A stretch of 64,000 nucleotides of DNA from Bin87 sp034420475 (GTDB lineage Bacteria > Chloroflexota > Dehalococcoidia > Lucifugimonadales > UBA3495): NCBI GenBank assembly GCA_034420475.1, contig DAOULH010000004.1, positions 85,259 to 149,258 of the forward strand, given 5' to 3'. Both the position numbers and the translations under genes were made by a program. Numbering within the stretch: position 1 is the first letter of the stretch; each line of letters starts with the position of its first letter. Below are positions 16,286-24,139 of this stretch, piece after piece. The notes beneath the pieces are model-generated. The model was not told the DNA's origin. It was given only the letters and a program-made list of their open reading frames with translations, and made no database searches.

Positions 16286-16606
16286 TCAGTTCTCCATATG
16301 CAACATGATGTAGTCGTCTTGCCAAGGCAGGTTCCTGATCCATCTGCGCAGCTTGGCTTTTTCTGCCTGCCCCAGACCTTTGCGGTTTGCCCAGTTGTTA
16401 GCTCGCTTGCGGAGTCCAACCCGGCTGAACTCATACAGCCCGTTGTTGTCCCAAGAGCCGCCCCATGTATCGTCCGATTCCCACGGATCGTATTCGTAGC
16501 CTGTGTCGGGATCCAGCATCAAATCGAATAGAAAATCGTAGATCGGCGGAGCGGGCCGCTTCAAGCATGTATACTCGGTCTTGACCGTCCAAACGTCCAT
16601 CCCCAT
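16286..16606 (-). CDS. Small partner protein upstream of AIPR gene
   Basis: A 106-residue protein without a recognised family. It is rich in Trp, Asp and Tyr in the middle (YEYDPWESDDTWGGSWDNNG) and ends with a basic helical region (RVGLRKRANNWANRKGLGQAEKAKLRRWIRNLPW). ATG 16606 is preceded by GAGGTG at six bases; the GTG at 16615 is part of that site. Its stop is followed at once by the AIPR start, so the two form a translationally coupled unit. It could be a regulator, sensor or inhibitor of the AIPR effector; this is inference from coupling only. Confidence 0.65.
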   Translation of the reverse strand: MGMDVWTVKTEYTCLKRPAPPIYDFLFDLMLDPDTGYEYDPWESDDTWGGSWDNNGLYEFSRVGLRKRANNWANRKGLGQAEKAKLRRWIRNLPWQDDYIMLHMEN

Positions 16607-16687
16607 AGCCTTCACCTCGCAAATCGGCGTGGCTATGGTTTAGCGGACCCGCACGCGCCCCGTCAACGGCCGGGTGTCATCAATTTT

Positions 16688-16712
16688 GGATTCCGGCTTT
16701 CGCCGGAATGAC
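16688..16712. repeat. Single arm of dispersed ATTCCGGC repeat
   Basis: Reads GGATTCCGGCTTTCGCCGGAATGAC, here described as a hairpin with arms ATTCCGGC and GCCGGAAT. It is the same arm type found in the paired element at 36982-37088. It lies in the 150-base gap between the PIN toxin gene and the AIPR partner gene. Confidence 0.6.
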
Positions 16713-16726
16713 GTGACGATTACGCC

Positions 16727-16764
16727 GGCACCAGCCCCTGGCTTCCCGCACCGCCTCCAGTCAT
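16727..16764 (-). repeat. Duplicated 3'-end fragment of the DUF1802 gene
   Basis: About 38 bases starting GGCACCAGCCCC match, with a few differences, the last codons of the DUF1802 gene at 17685-17722. Read on the minus strand it still encodes EAVRE and, one frame over, GLVPA plus a stop, against EAVRGSLGLVPV in the intact gene. The two copies bracket the PIN toxin-antitoxin genes, suggesting the module was inserted by a duplicating event. Confidence 0.5.
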
Positions 16765-17174
16765 GAGAAGCGGCGAACGAACTCGGTTACGTTCAATACC
16801 GGAAAGTCCCATAGGCCGTTGCAATCCAGCAGGTCAGGGTCAACACTCACAATGGCGTCGGCTTCCTTGGCCAGCGCCAGGTCAACGAAGGGCCTGTCCT
16901 TTTCATCCCGGCACACTTCGTTTCCTGAATCGGGCACGTCTCGAGTGTACTCCGCATAGCTCAGGTACTCCGCTAGAATTGAGGCCCGCTCAGCCTCCGG
17001 GATGCTGAACCTTGGATCTGCCAACTTCTCCCGAAACTCAGCGTAGGTGGCCAGGGACACCAGCGGCACCACACGTCCTTTTCTGATCACATCCCAAAGG
17101 CTGCTGTCCGTGACTCCCGATCTTGCCTGGGTCAGGAGCGCGCTGGTGTCCGCCACGATCCGCGGCACGCTCAC
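16761..17174 (-). CDS. PIN-domain toxin
   Basis: A 137-residue PIN ribonuclease. The first catalytic Asp is in RIVADTSALLTQ; Glu appears in LATYAEFREKL; the C-terminal acidic site is in DEKDRPFVDLALAKEADAIVSVDPDLL. This layout is that of the 'putative toxin component, PIN family' group rather than compact VapC. The start overlaps the stop of the antitoxin gene by four bases (17171-17174). The gene's stop abuts the duplicated DUF1802 fragment. Confidence 0.82.
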   Translation of the reverse strand: MSVPRIVADTSALLTQARSGVTDSSLWDVIRKGRVVPLVSLATYAEFREKLADPRFSIPEAERASILAEYLSYAEYTRDVPDSGNEVCRDEKDRPFVDLALAKEADAIVSVDPDLLDCNGLWDFPVLNVTEFVRRFS

Positions 17175-17533
17175 GAACGGGCAACCTCGATAATCTCAGC
17201 GTCGCTGAGATTGGCGGTGCCAGCGCGGAACTTCGCTATCGCATCATCAAAGGGGATCCCTTCGAAGGGGCACAACGTGGACTGTCCGTTGTGGCGGGCC
17301 ACCACCCGGAAGCCATCAGAGACAAAATCCCCGGCATAATCGTCGGAAACCGTGAACGTGGGACAGCCACGCTCCCAACCGGATCGGAGCGCTCCCACAA
17401 AGAGGTCCAGTATCAACTCGTCAATGTCCAGCCCCACTTCGTCGGCGCGAGCTCGCAACTCTGCCGCTAAACTGGACGTTACAGGCACCGACACCACTTC
17501 GTACCCATCACCCTGGTAAACGCGGTACATCAT
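17171..17533 (-). CDS. Antitoxin partner of the PIN toxin
   Basis: A 120-residue protein with a DNA-binding-like N-terminal region (VVSVPVTSSLAAELRARADEVGLDIDELILDLFVGALR) suggestive of RHH-type dimerisation, and an acidic C-terminus that probably binds the toxin. AGGAGG lies seven bases before ATG 17533. The antitoxin-first order, the four-base overlap with the PIN gene and the palindromic promoter upstream all support a type II module. The protein family itself was not recognised by name. Confidence 0.7.
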   Translation of the reverse strand: MMYRVYQGDGYEVVSVPVTSSLAAELRARADEVGLDIDELILDLFVGALRSGWERGCPTFTVSDDYAGDFVSDGFRVVARHNGQSTLCPFEGIPFDDAIAKFRAGTANLSDAEIIEVARS

Positions 17534-17570
17534 GCCGCAACCTCCTGATCAGGGATCCAAAAGAGATCAC

Positions 17571-17600
17571 TGATTGGCAGTGCATTATACATACCAATCA
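17571..17600 (-). promoter_or_regulatory. Inverted-repeat operator around the antitoxin -10 box
   Basis: TGATTGG (17571-17577) and CCAATCA (17594-17600) form a perfect 7-bp inverted repeat with a 16-bp spacer. The spacer holds TATAAT on the minus strand (17589-17584), 51 bases before the antitoxin ATG. A repressor bound here would block the promoter, the normal way type II antitoxins control themselves. No good -35 hexamer is seen. Confidence 0.55.
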
Positions 17601-17677
17601 TAGCAGCGCGTCCGGTTGCACCGGGAAAAGCGCTGCTCGATCCCCTCCGCGTCTGTACGCCGATTTGCCCACAGGCC

Positions 17678-18268
17678 CTAAACGGGCACCAGCCCCAAGC
17701 TCCCCCGCACCGCCTCAACCATCTCATTGAAGCGGGCGTCGTCCAGTACCGGCCTGGCGTCGCCGAGGCGGACGGTCGGAATTACGTCCACCCAGGACTT
17801 GCAGCCGCCGTATTCTGGGATGAATGGCGCCGTGGTCGCGCTTTCCATCTCGTAGACGCGCAGCAGCATGATGGTCAGCGGCACCATGGGCTTCCAGTGC
17901 AGGCGGGACTGGGCGTAGGTATCGGTCCAGATGTGGTGCGGCGCCAGGTCTTCCACCTTGCCCTGCTGGTCGATCTCGATCAACTCATGGACGCGGGCCC
18001 AGTGGGTGAAGGTGACGGCGTCCTTGTCGTCGGGATCGTCGGCCAGCAGTTGCCGGAGCGCGGGCTGGTGGCTGTCCTTGAGCAGGTCTTCCTTCTGGTG
18101 CAGGTAGGTGGGATACAGCAGGAACTCGGGATGCACCACGCGGAAGTCCTTGCTCTCCTCGTGGATGCCGCCCTTGCGCAGCATCATGATCTGGTCGCCG
18201 TCGGCCAGGGCCTTCACGGTGATCGCCCACTCTTTCAGGGCCAGCTGGCAGGTCGCAGGAGTAGTCAT
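17678..18268 (-). CDS. DUF1802-family protein
   Basis: A 196-residue protein of unknown function. The order of motifs fits DUF1802: LALKEWAITVKALADGDQIMMLRKGGI near the N-terminus, then FRVVHPEFLLYPTYLHQKEDLL, and a later ARVHELIEID segment. ATG 18268 is the first start of the conserved domain; the frame open further upstream overlaps the glycosylase gene and is not coding. It follows the Tag-like gene by 66 bases on the minus strand and a copy of its 3' end occurs at 16727-16764. Confidence 0.82.
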   Translation of the reverse strand: MTTPATCQLALKEWAITVKALADGDQIMMLRKGGIHEESKDFRVVHPEFLLYPTYLHQKEDLLKDSHQPALRQLLADDPDDKDAVTFTHWARVHELIEIDQQGKVEDLAPHHIWTDTYAQSRLHWKPMVPLTIMLLRVYEMESATTAPFIPEYGGCKSWVDVIPTVRLGDARPVLDDARFNEMVEAVRGSLGLVPV

Positions 18269-18333
18269 GGCCTCAACCTCCGGGGAAATTGCATGGATGG
18301 ACAGGATATTCAGGATAGGTTTTGGACTGCCGG

Positions 18334-18807
18334 CTAGTGGCCGCGGCTGCAGAACTCGTCCCAGCCGGGCACGTCCTCGCCGGTGACATACAGCCAATAG
18401 TAGGTTCCGATGTCGCCCATGTACTTGAACTGCTTGCGCACATCCTTGATGGTGGCCTCCAGGTCGCCGTGAGCGCGCAGGTAGTTGCGGATGTCGCCGC
18501 CGTACTCTTCCTCCAGCTCGATGAGCTTCTGGGCGTTGTGCACGGTGGCCACGATCTTGCGGCGGTTGCGGATGATGGCCGCGTCGGCCGCCAGCGTGTC
18601 GATAGCCGACTCGTCCATGGCGGCCACCGCTCCAACGTCGAACCCCTGGAAACCGGCCTGAAACCCCGGCCACTTGGTGTTGACCACCTTCCAGGACATA
18701 CCGCTCTGGAACACGGCCTTGGTCATGACCTCCAGGTAGTCGTTCAGGCTCCGGGGTTCGATCTGCTCCGGAGCTTCAGGATGCTGCCGTTCCTCTGGGG
18801 TGGTCAT
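18334..18807 (-). CDS. DNA-3-methyladenine glycosylase I-like protein (Tag superfamily)
   Basis: A 157-residue base-excision-repair glycosylase-like protein. Residues 31-96 follow the Tag pattern: KAVFQSGMSWKVVNTKWPGFQAGFQGFD, then AADAAIIRNRRKIVATVHNAQ. The zinc-binding Cys/His ligands at both ends of classical Tag are not evident, and the protein is shorter than E. coli Tag (187), so activity on 3-methyladenine is uncertain. It is between TatD and DUF1802 on the minus strand, probably one operon. ATG 18807 begins the conserved protein. Confidence 0.72.
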   Translation of the reverse strand: MTTPEERQHPEAPEQIEPRSLNDYLEVMTKAVFQSGMSWKVVNTKWPGFQAGFQGFDVGAVAAMDESAIDTLAADAAIIRNRRKIVATVHNAQKLIELEEEYGGDIRNYLRAHGDLEATIKDVRKQFKYMGDIGTYYWLYVTGEDVPGWDEFCSRGH

Positions 18808-18854
18808 AAAGCGCTCCTTGACGAAACGGCGTGAGCCGCGGGGTGGACGGTCGG

Positions 18855-19676
18855 TCACCCCTGCGCCGAAGCCGGTGCGGAACCCGGGGCCGACGGGATG
18901 TCGATGCGGAGCAGCCGACTCAGGTTGGCCGTCGTCACCTCCGCCACTTCCTCCACCGAGATGCCCTTCACGGTTGCCAGGCACTGGGCCACATCGGCCA
19001 GGTGGCGCGGCTCCGTCCAGTTGTGGCGGTACTTCTTGAACGGCTGCGGGTAAGCGTCGGTTTCGAGCACGATGTTTTCCAGGGGAATATCCCGGGCCAC
19101 CTCGCGCAACTCGGGCAGCCGGGTCAGCGGGCGGGCCAGCGAGATGAAGAAGCCGCAATCCATGGCCTCCCGCGCCGTCTCGGCGTCTCCCTGGAAGTAG
19201 TGCATGGCCCCGCCGACGAGGCCGGCGTTCTCCTCGCGCAGCACCTTGAACACCGCCGGATGCGACTCCCGCGAGTGGAAGATGATGGGCAGGCCCAGGC
19301 TCTTGGCCAGGTGGATGTGCGCCCGGAACACCTGGTCCTGCACCTCGTGGTCGGGCGACGTGGGCAGGTAATCCAGGCCAACCTCGGAGATGCAGACCAC
19401 GCGCGGGTTGTCCCGGGCCAGGGACTCCAGCCTGGAGTAGGCTTCATCATTCACCGGGTCGTCGGCCTGCATCGGATGGATGCCCACGCCGGCATAGAAC
19501 ATCGGGTGCTCGTCCGCCAGGGCGATGCAATGCTCGGTCGATTCAATGGTGGTGCCGGCCAGCAGGATGTAGCCGACGCCGGCTTCTTGCGCCCGCTGCA
19601 GTATGCCGTCGATCTCCTCCGGCACGTACTGGTCCAGGTGAGTGTGAGCGTCGCAGTAGATGGGCGTAGTTGGCAT
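18855..19676 (-). CDS. TatD-family metal-dependent hydrolase
   Basis: TIM-barrel DNase/hydrolase of 273 residues. The metal ligands appear as YCDAHTHLD (His11, His13), ISEVGLDY (Glu), IIFHSRES (His), MHYFQGD (His) and ETDAYPQP (Asp). TatD enzymes act as 3'-5' exonucleases or DNA-repair nucleases and possibly in D-aminoacyl-tRNA metabolism. ATG 19676 is supported by the conserved N-terminus; the frame extends upstream to 19769 but without homology. It leads the TatD/Tag-like/DUF1802 gene string. Confidence 0.93.
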   Translation of the reverse strand: MPTTPIYCDAHTHLDQYVPEEIDGILQRAQEAGVGYILLAGTTIESTEHCIALADEHPMFYAGVGIHPMQADDPVNDEAYSRLESLARDNPRVVCISEVGLDYLPTSPDHEVQDQVFRAHIHLAKSLGLPIIFHSRESHPAVFKVLREENAGLVGGAMHYFQGDAETAREAMDCGFFISLARPLTRLPELREVARDIPLENIVLETDAYPQPFKKYRHNWTEPRHLADVAQCLATVKGISVEEVAEVTTANLSRLLRIDIPSAPGSAPASAQG

Positions 19677-19722
19677 AAGCAAAGTTCCCGAGCGCCGGCG
19701 TTGCCGACTGCTATTGCGCGAA

Positions 19723-19744
19723 GTATAGCATTTGACGGCTATAC
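19723..19744. promoter_or_regulatory. Inverted repeat in the divergent tatD / DUF6226-like promoter region
   Basis: GTATAGC (19723-19729) and GCTATAC (19738-19744) form a perfect 7-bp inverted repeat with an 8-bp spacer. On the minus strand a TATACT hexamer overlaps it, a possible -10 for tatD. It might be an operator shared by the two divergent genes; the evidence is only the palindrome and its position. Confidence 0.35.
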
Positions 19745-19832
19745 CGGCGCGTCGGGGCGTACAATCCAATCAGATGCGGGCTTGGGTAAGTCTCGTTGCT
19801 CCGGCCATCCGCCGCCTCCGGGAGGCCTGAAA

Positions 19833-20438
19833 ATGGGAAGGTTCAATTGGGGCCGTGAAGGCCCGCCGGACGAAGCGTACTCCAGGGTCACCGAGCCCGA
19901 GCGGTTCCTGCCTCTGGTGGAATGGTCGTTGGACATGCTGTCTCAGCTGGAGGCGGAATACGACGTTACCCGCGAAGAGGGCTATTACCTGGATCCGCAA
20001 CTGGACCTAACACCTCCGTCCCGGCCAAGCGCGTCCCGGCCAAGCGCGTCCCGGCCAAGCGTGAGACTGACCCCCAAACAGGGGTCGTCCGCGCCCATCG
20101 TCGCGGCGTTCAACGATTTGCCCGGAATCCGCGTCCGTTTCGGACATTACCTGATTGAACCGTTTCCCGATTGCGCCTGCGACGCGTGCGACGAATGCGC
20201 GGAGGGCGAGTTCCAAAATTTCAAGGAAACGGCGGAAGCCGTCGTGGCTGGCCACTTCCGGGAATGGTTCCGCTTGCTGCCCGACGGCAGCGGCCAAGTT
20301 GGACGCGAATTCTTCTCGGACGAGCTCCAATCGAGGGGTTGGTCACGAGTCGAGCCGGGCAGCGTTGCCGTCTATGGCGACGGGAAGGATCACGTTCTGG
20401 AGTGGCTGCCGTGGCCGCGGAGGACGGCGCAGCAGTGA
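19833..20438 (+). CDS. DUF6226-like protein
   Basis: A 201-residue soluble protein. The C-terminal part ending WSRVEPGSVAVYGDGKDHVLEWLPWP, with an upstream Cys cluster (CACDACDEC), recalls the DUF6226 family; the family name is a tentative memory call. The middle contains a tandem SRPSA/SRPSV peptide repeat encoded by three near-identical 15-base units at about 20030-20065, likely to vary in number between strains. GGGAGG lies ten or so bases before ATG 19833. It is transcribed away from tatD. Function unknown. Confidence 0.65.
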   Translation: MGRFNWGREGPPDEAYSRVTEPERFLPLVEWSLDMLSQLEAEYDVTREEGYYLDPQLDLTPPSRPSASRPSASRPSVRLTPKQGSSAPIVAAFNDLPGIRVRFGHYLIEPFPDCACDACDECAEGEFQNFKETAEAVVAGHFREWFRLLPDGSGQVGREFFSDELQSRGWSRVEPGSVAVYGDGKDHVLEWLPWPRRTAQQ

Positions 20439-20488
20439 CCGCGACCACGTTCGCGGAAGCGTGCTTCATCCGATCTGCCGTTATGCCA

Positions 20489-20746
20489 TCACTGCCCCGG
20501 AGTGATCGAGCAGTTGCCGGGCCGACGGCTCTCCCTGTCGGCGCTTGCCTGGTTGGCGGCGGTCAGCGCCAAGACGACCTCGGGGGTAAAGTCGTCGCCC
20601 AGGCCCCGGCCGAACACTGGCTCCAGCCCCGGCCGTGTAAACCGGAAGATCGCCCGGCCAACCAACTGCTTAATGTGGGCCCCGATGCCGCGGGCATCGA
20701 CGCCACAGTGCGTGCCGGCCGTTATCGAATCAGTGGTGACGGTCAT
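20489..20746 (-). CDS. Hypothetical protein, 85 residues
   Basis: No family recognised. The reading frame is intact, starts at ATG 20746 and reads MTVTTDSITAGTHCGVDARG, then IKQLVGRAIFRFTRPGLEP and FTPEVVLALTAANQASADRES. It is the only protein-like frame in the gap between the DUF6226-like gene and the suf promoter, and it is convergent with the former. There is no signal peptide or clear domain. It may be a small accessory gene or chance frame. Confidence 0.4.
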   Translation of the reverse strand: MTVTTDSITAGTHCGVDARGIGAHIKQLVGRAIFRFTRPGLEPVFGRGLGDDFTPEVVLALTAANQASADRESRRPGNCSITPGQ

Positions 20747-20848
20747 CAGGCATACTCCAGTCCTCGTATATTTCGATGCTACGGTCGCAATGTTTCCTGG
20801 CGATTACAGATCGGTAACGCCCGTGGTGCGCGCGGAGTTTGACCGCCG

Positions 20849-20877
20849 TTGACAGAAACACCGCCCTGGTCTACGAT
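20849..20877 (+). promoter_or_regulatory. Promoter of the suf operon
   Basis: TTGACA (20849-20854), a perfect -35 hexamer, is followed after 17 bp by TACGAT (20872-20877). It is 86 bases upstream of the sufB ATG at 20963. No SufR or IscR gene is adjacent, and no clear operator palindrome was seen. Confidence 0.65.
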
Positions 20878-20962
20878 GATTGTTGACCTTAACGGTCGGG
20901 AATTATTAGAACCATCCGCCGGCAAGCCGCTATCACCGCCGGACGGGGAGGAAGTGGGCCCA

Positions 20963-22435
<1,473 letters not shown>

Positions 22436-22494
22436 AACCACCCGGCCTCCAGGTCTCCGATCTCCCTCCACGTCAAAGGACCCTCGACACGAAG

Positions 22495-23286
22495 ATGACC
22501 ACCGCTAACGATTCCCTGCCACCTATCCTCGAGGTCAAGGACCTCCAGGTTTCCATCGACGATCAGGAAATCCTGCGAGGCGTGAACCTTTCGGTAAGTC
22601 CGGGCGAGGTTCATGCGATCATGGGCCCCAACGGGTCCGGCAAGAGCACCTTGGCCAACACCCTGGCCGGCCGCCCTGAGTACACCGTCACCGGCGGTTC
22701 CGCCACGTACAAGGGCATGGATCTGCTGGATATGGAACCGGAGGACCGGGCCCGCGAGGGCGTTTTCCTGGCCTTTCAATACCCCGTGGAACTGCCGGGA
22801 GTGCGCGCGTGGCAATTTCTCAAAGCCGCGGTGGACGCCAAGCGTGTCCACGCAGGCGAAGAGGAAATGGGCGCCCGCGAGTTCGACCGCCTGCTGCGCA
22901 GCAAGGTCGCCGAGGTCGAAATCGATCCCGAATTGGTACGGCGCTCCGTCAACGAAGGCTTCTCCGGCGGCGAGAAAAAGCGGAACGAAGTGCTGCAAAT
23001 GGCGCTGCTGGAACCCACCCTGTCCCTGCTGGACGAAACCGACTCCGGGCTGGACATCGACGCCCTGCGCATCGTGGCGGACGGCGTGAACCGGCTACGC
23101 CGGCCGGACAACGCGGCGGTCGTGGTCACCCACTACCAGCGCATCCTGAATTACATAACCCCCGACCGGGTGCACGTGCTGGTGGATGGCCGCATCGTCC
23201 TCAGCGGCGGCCCCGAGCTGGCTGAGCAACTGGAGGCCCGGGGCTACGACTGGGTGCGCGAAGAGGCTGAAGTAGCGGGCGAATGA
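22495..23286 (+). CDS. sufC: Fe-S cluster assembly ATPase SufC
   Basis: ABC-type ATPase that drives conformational change in SufB/SufD. Walker A GPNGSGKST (44-52), signature FSGGEKKR (156-163) and Walker B LSLLDETDSGLD (177 on) are complete, and the ETDSGLD variant is the SufC hallmark. Length 263 residues. ATG 22495 is 59 bases after sufB; the open frame further upstream overlaps sufB and is not coding. Its stop overlaps the start of the following zinc-ribbon-like gene. Confidence 0.96.
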   Translation: MTTANDSLPPILEVKDLQVSIDDQEILRGVNLSVSPGEVHAIMGPNGSGKSTLANTLAGRPEYTVTGGSATYKGMDLLDMEPEDRAREGVFLAFQYPVELPGVRAWQFLKAAVDAKRVHAGEEEMGAREFDRLLRSKVAEVEIDPELVRRSVNEGFSGGEKKRNEVLQMALLEPTLSLLDETDSGLDIDALRIVADGVNRLRRPDNAAVVVTHYQRILNYITPDRVHVLVDGRIVLSGGPELAEQLEARGYDWVREEAEVAGE

Positions 23287-23501
23287 TGTCATACTGGGTG
23301 TACGAAAACTTCCCCAACGACAAAGCGATGGTGCATCGATCATCCTGCTCGTTTTGTAACCGTGGCTCGGGGGTTCATACGAGCAAGTCTTCCCGGAATG
23401 GGAACTGGCACGGTCCTTATAGCGATGTTGATGCCGCTCGTTCCAAAGCAAGAAGCACACAGCGGGTAAATATCCGTGACTGTGCGAAATGCGTCCCCTA
23501 A
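23283..23501 (+). CDS. Small double-CxxC protein inside the suf operon
   Basis: A 72-residue protein with CSFC (residues 22-25) and CAKC (67-70), a likely zinc-binding pair. Between them is a segment NGNWHGPYSDVDAARSKA that recalls small bacterial proteins of unknown function with the layout 'HR..C.FC...W.GP......A...A'. It overlaps the sufC stop by four bases, so it is cotranslated with sufC. Four cysteines inside an Fe-S assembly operon could also hold a cluster; neither role is established. Confidence 0.65.
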   Translation: MMSYWVYENFPNDKAMVHRSSCSFCNRGSGVHTSKSSRNGNWHGPYSDVDAARSKARSTQRVNIRDCAKCVP

Positions 23502-23525
23502 ATCCCATTGCAATTCTGCTAGACG

Positions 23526-24107
23526 ATGACACAAACTGCTACCTATGTTGACGTCTCCAAGGGGTTGACCACTGACGACCTCGCTCGTCTCTCGCCGCAA
23601 TGCCGGGAGTATGCGACCACCAGCCCCATCCTGTTGCGGAAAGCCCACGACTGCGTGAGCAAAGGCGAATTGCTGCAAGCCTGCGTCTATGGTTGGGGCG
23701 CCGCCGAGGACATCACGAAAGCCGTTGCCGAAAACTGGAAAGAGTACGGGGTGGAATGCGGGCGTCCCCAAGATCTGCGGGCGTTGATCAATTCACTGTC
23801 GGTAACAGACCCGGAAGTTATCCAAGCCGTTGATATTTGGAAATCCGACTACGCTGAACTTGGCGAGCGACGCAGCCGGCAAGCGCTGAATGACCGACTG
23901 GATGCGCTGGGTTGGGACTGGAGCGAGTTTTTAGCTAACGGATTCTACGCTGCTACGGACCTGCTGGAGAGATTTTACGAAAGCAGGGCTAACGAGTTCA
24001 TCGTAAAAAACGACCTGAAGCGGGTCGAGCAGTTTGTGGGGCAGATGCAAGTCTGGCTGCTGCAGCCCTGCCCGCCCGACGGCTTTCAGCAGTTTCACAA
24101 CCAATAA
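23526..24107 (+). CDS. PaREP1/HEPN-like helical protein inside the suf operon
   Basis: A 193-residue, mostly helical protein. The segment SPILLRKAHDCVSKGELLQACVYGWGAAEDITKAVAENW matches the PaREP1/HEPN-like pattern of an amphipathic helix pair with a conserved G-x-A-A. The RNase motif R-x4-6-H of active HEPN toxins is not evident. It lies 25 bases after the double-CxxC gene and 33 bases before sufD. Neither is known to belong to SUF, so the pair looks like an insertion into the operon that kept transcription intact. Confidence 0.6.
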   Translation: MTQTATYVDVSKGLTTDDLARLSPQCREYATTSPILLRKAHDCVSKGELLQACVYGWGAAEDITKAVAENWKEYGVECGRPQDLRALINSLSVTDPEVIQAVDIWKSDYAELGERRSRQALNDRLDALGWDWSEFLANGFYAATDLLERFYESRANEFIVKNDLKRVEQFVGQMQVWLLQPCPPDGFQQFHNQ

Positions 24108-24139
24108 AGACGCATCGCATCCAACGCTTCAGAGAAACC

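Noticed and set aside
20439..20456. CCGCGA/TCGCGG hairpin after the DUF6226-like gene, as a terminator
   Set aside because: Only a six-bp stem without a T run, in a GC-rich region where such stems arise by chance.
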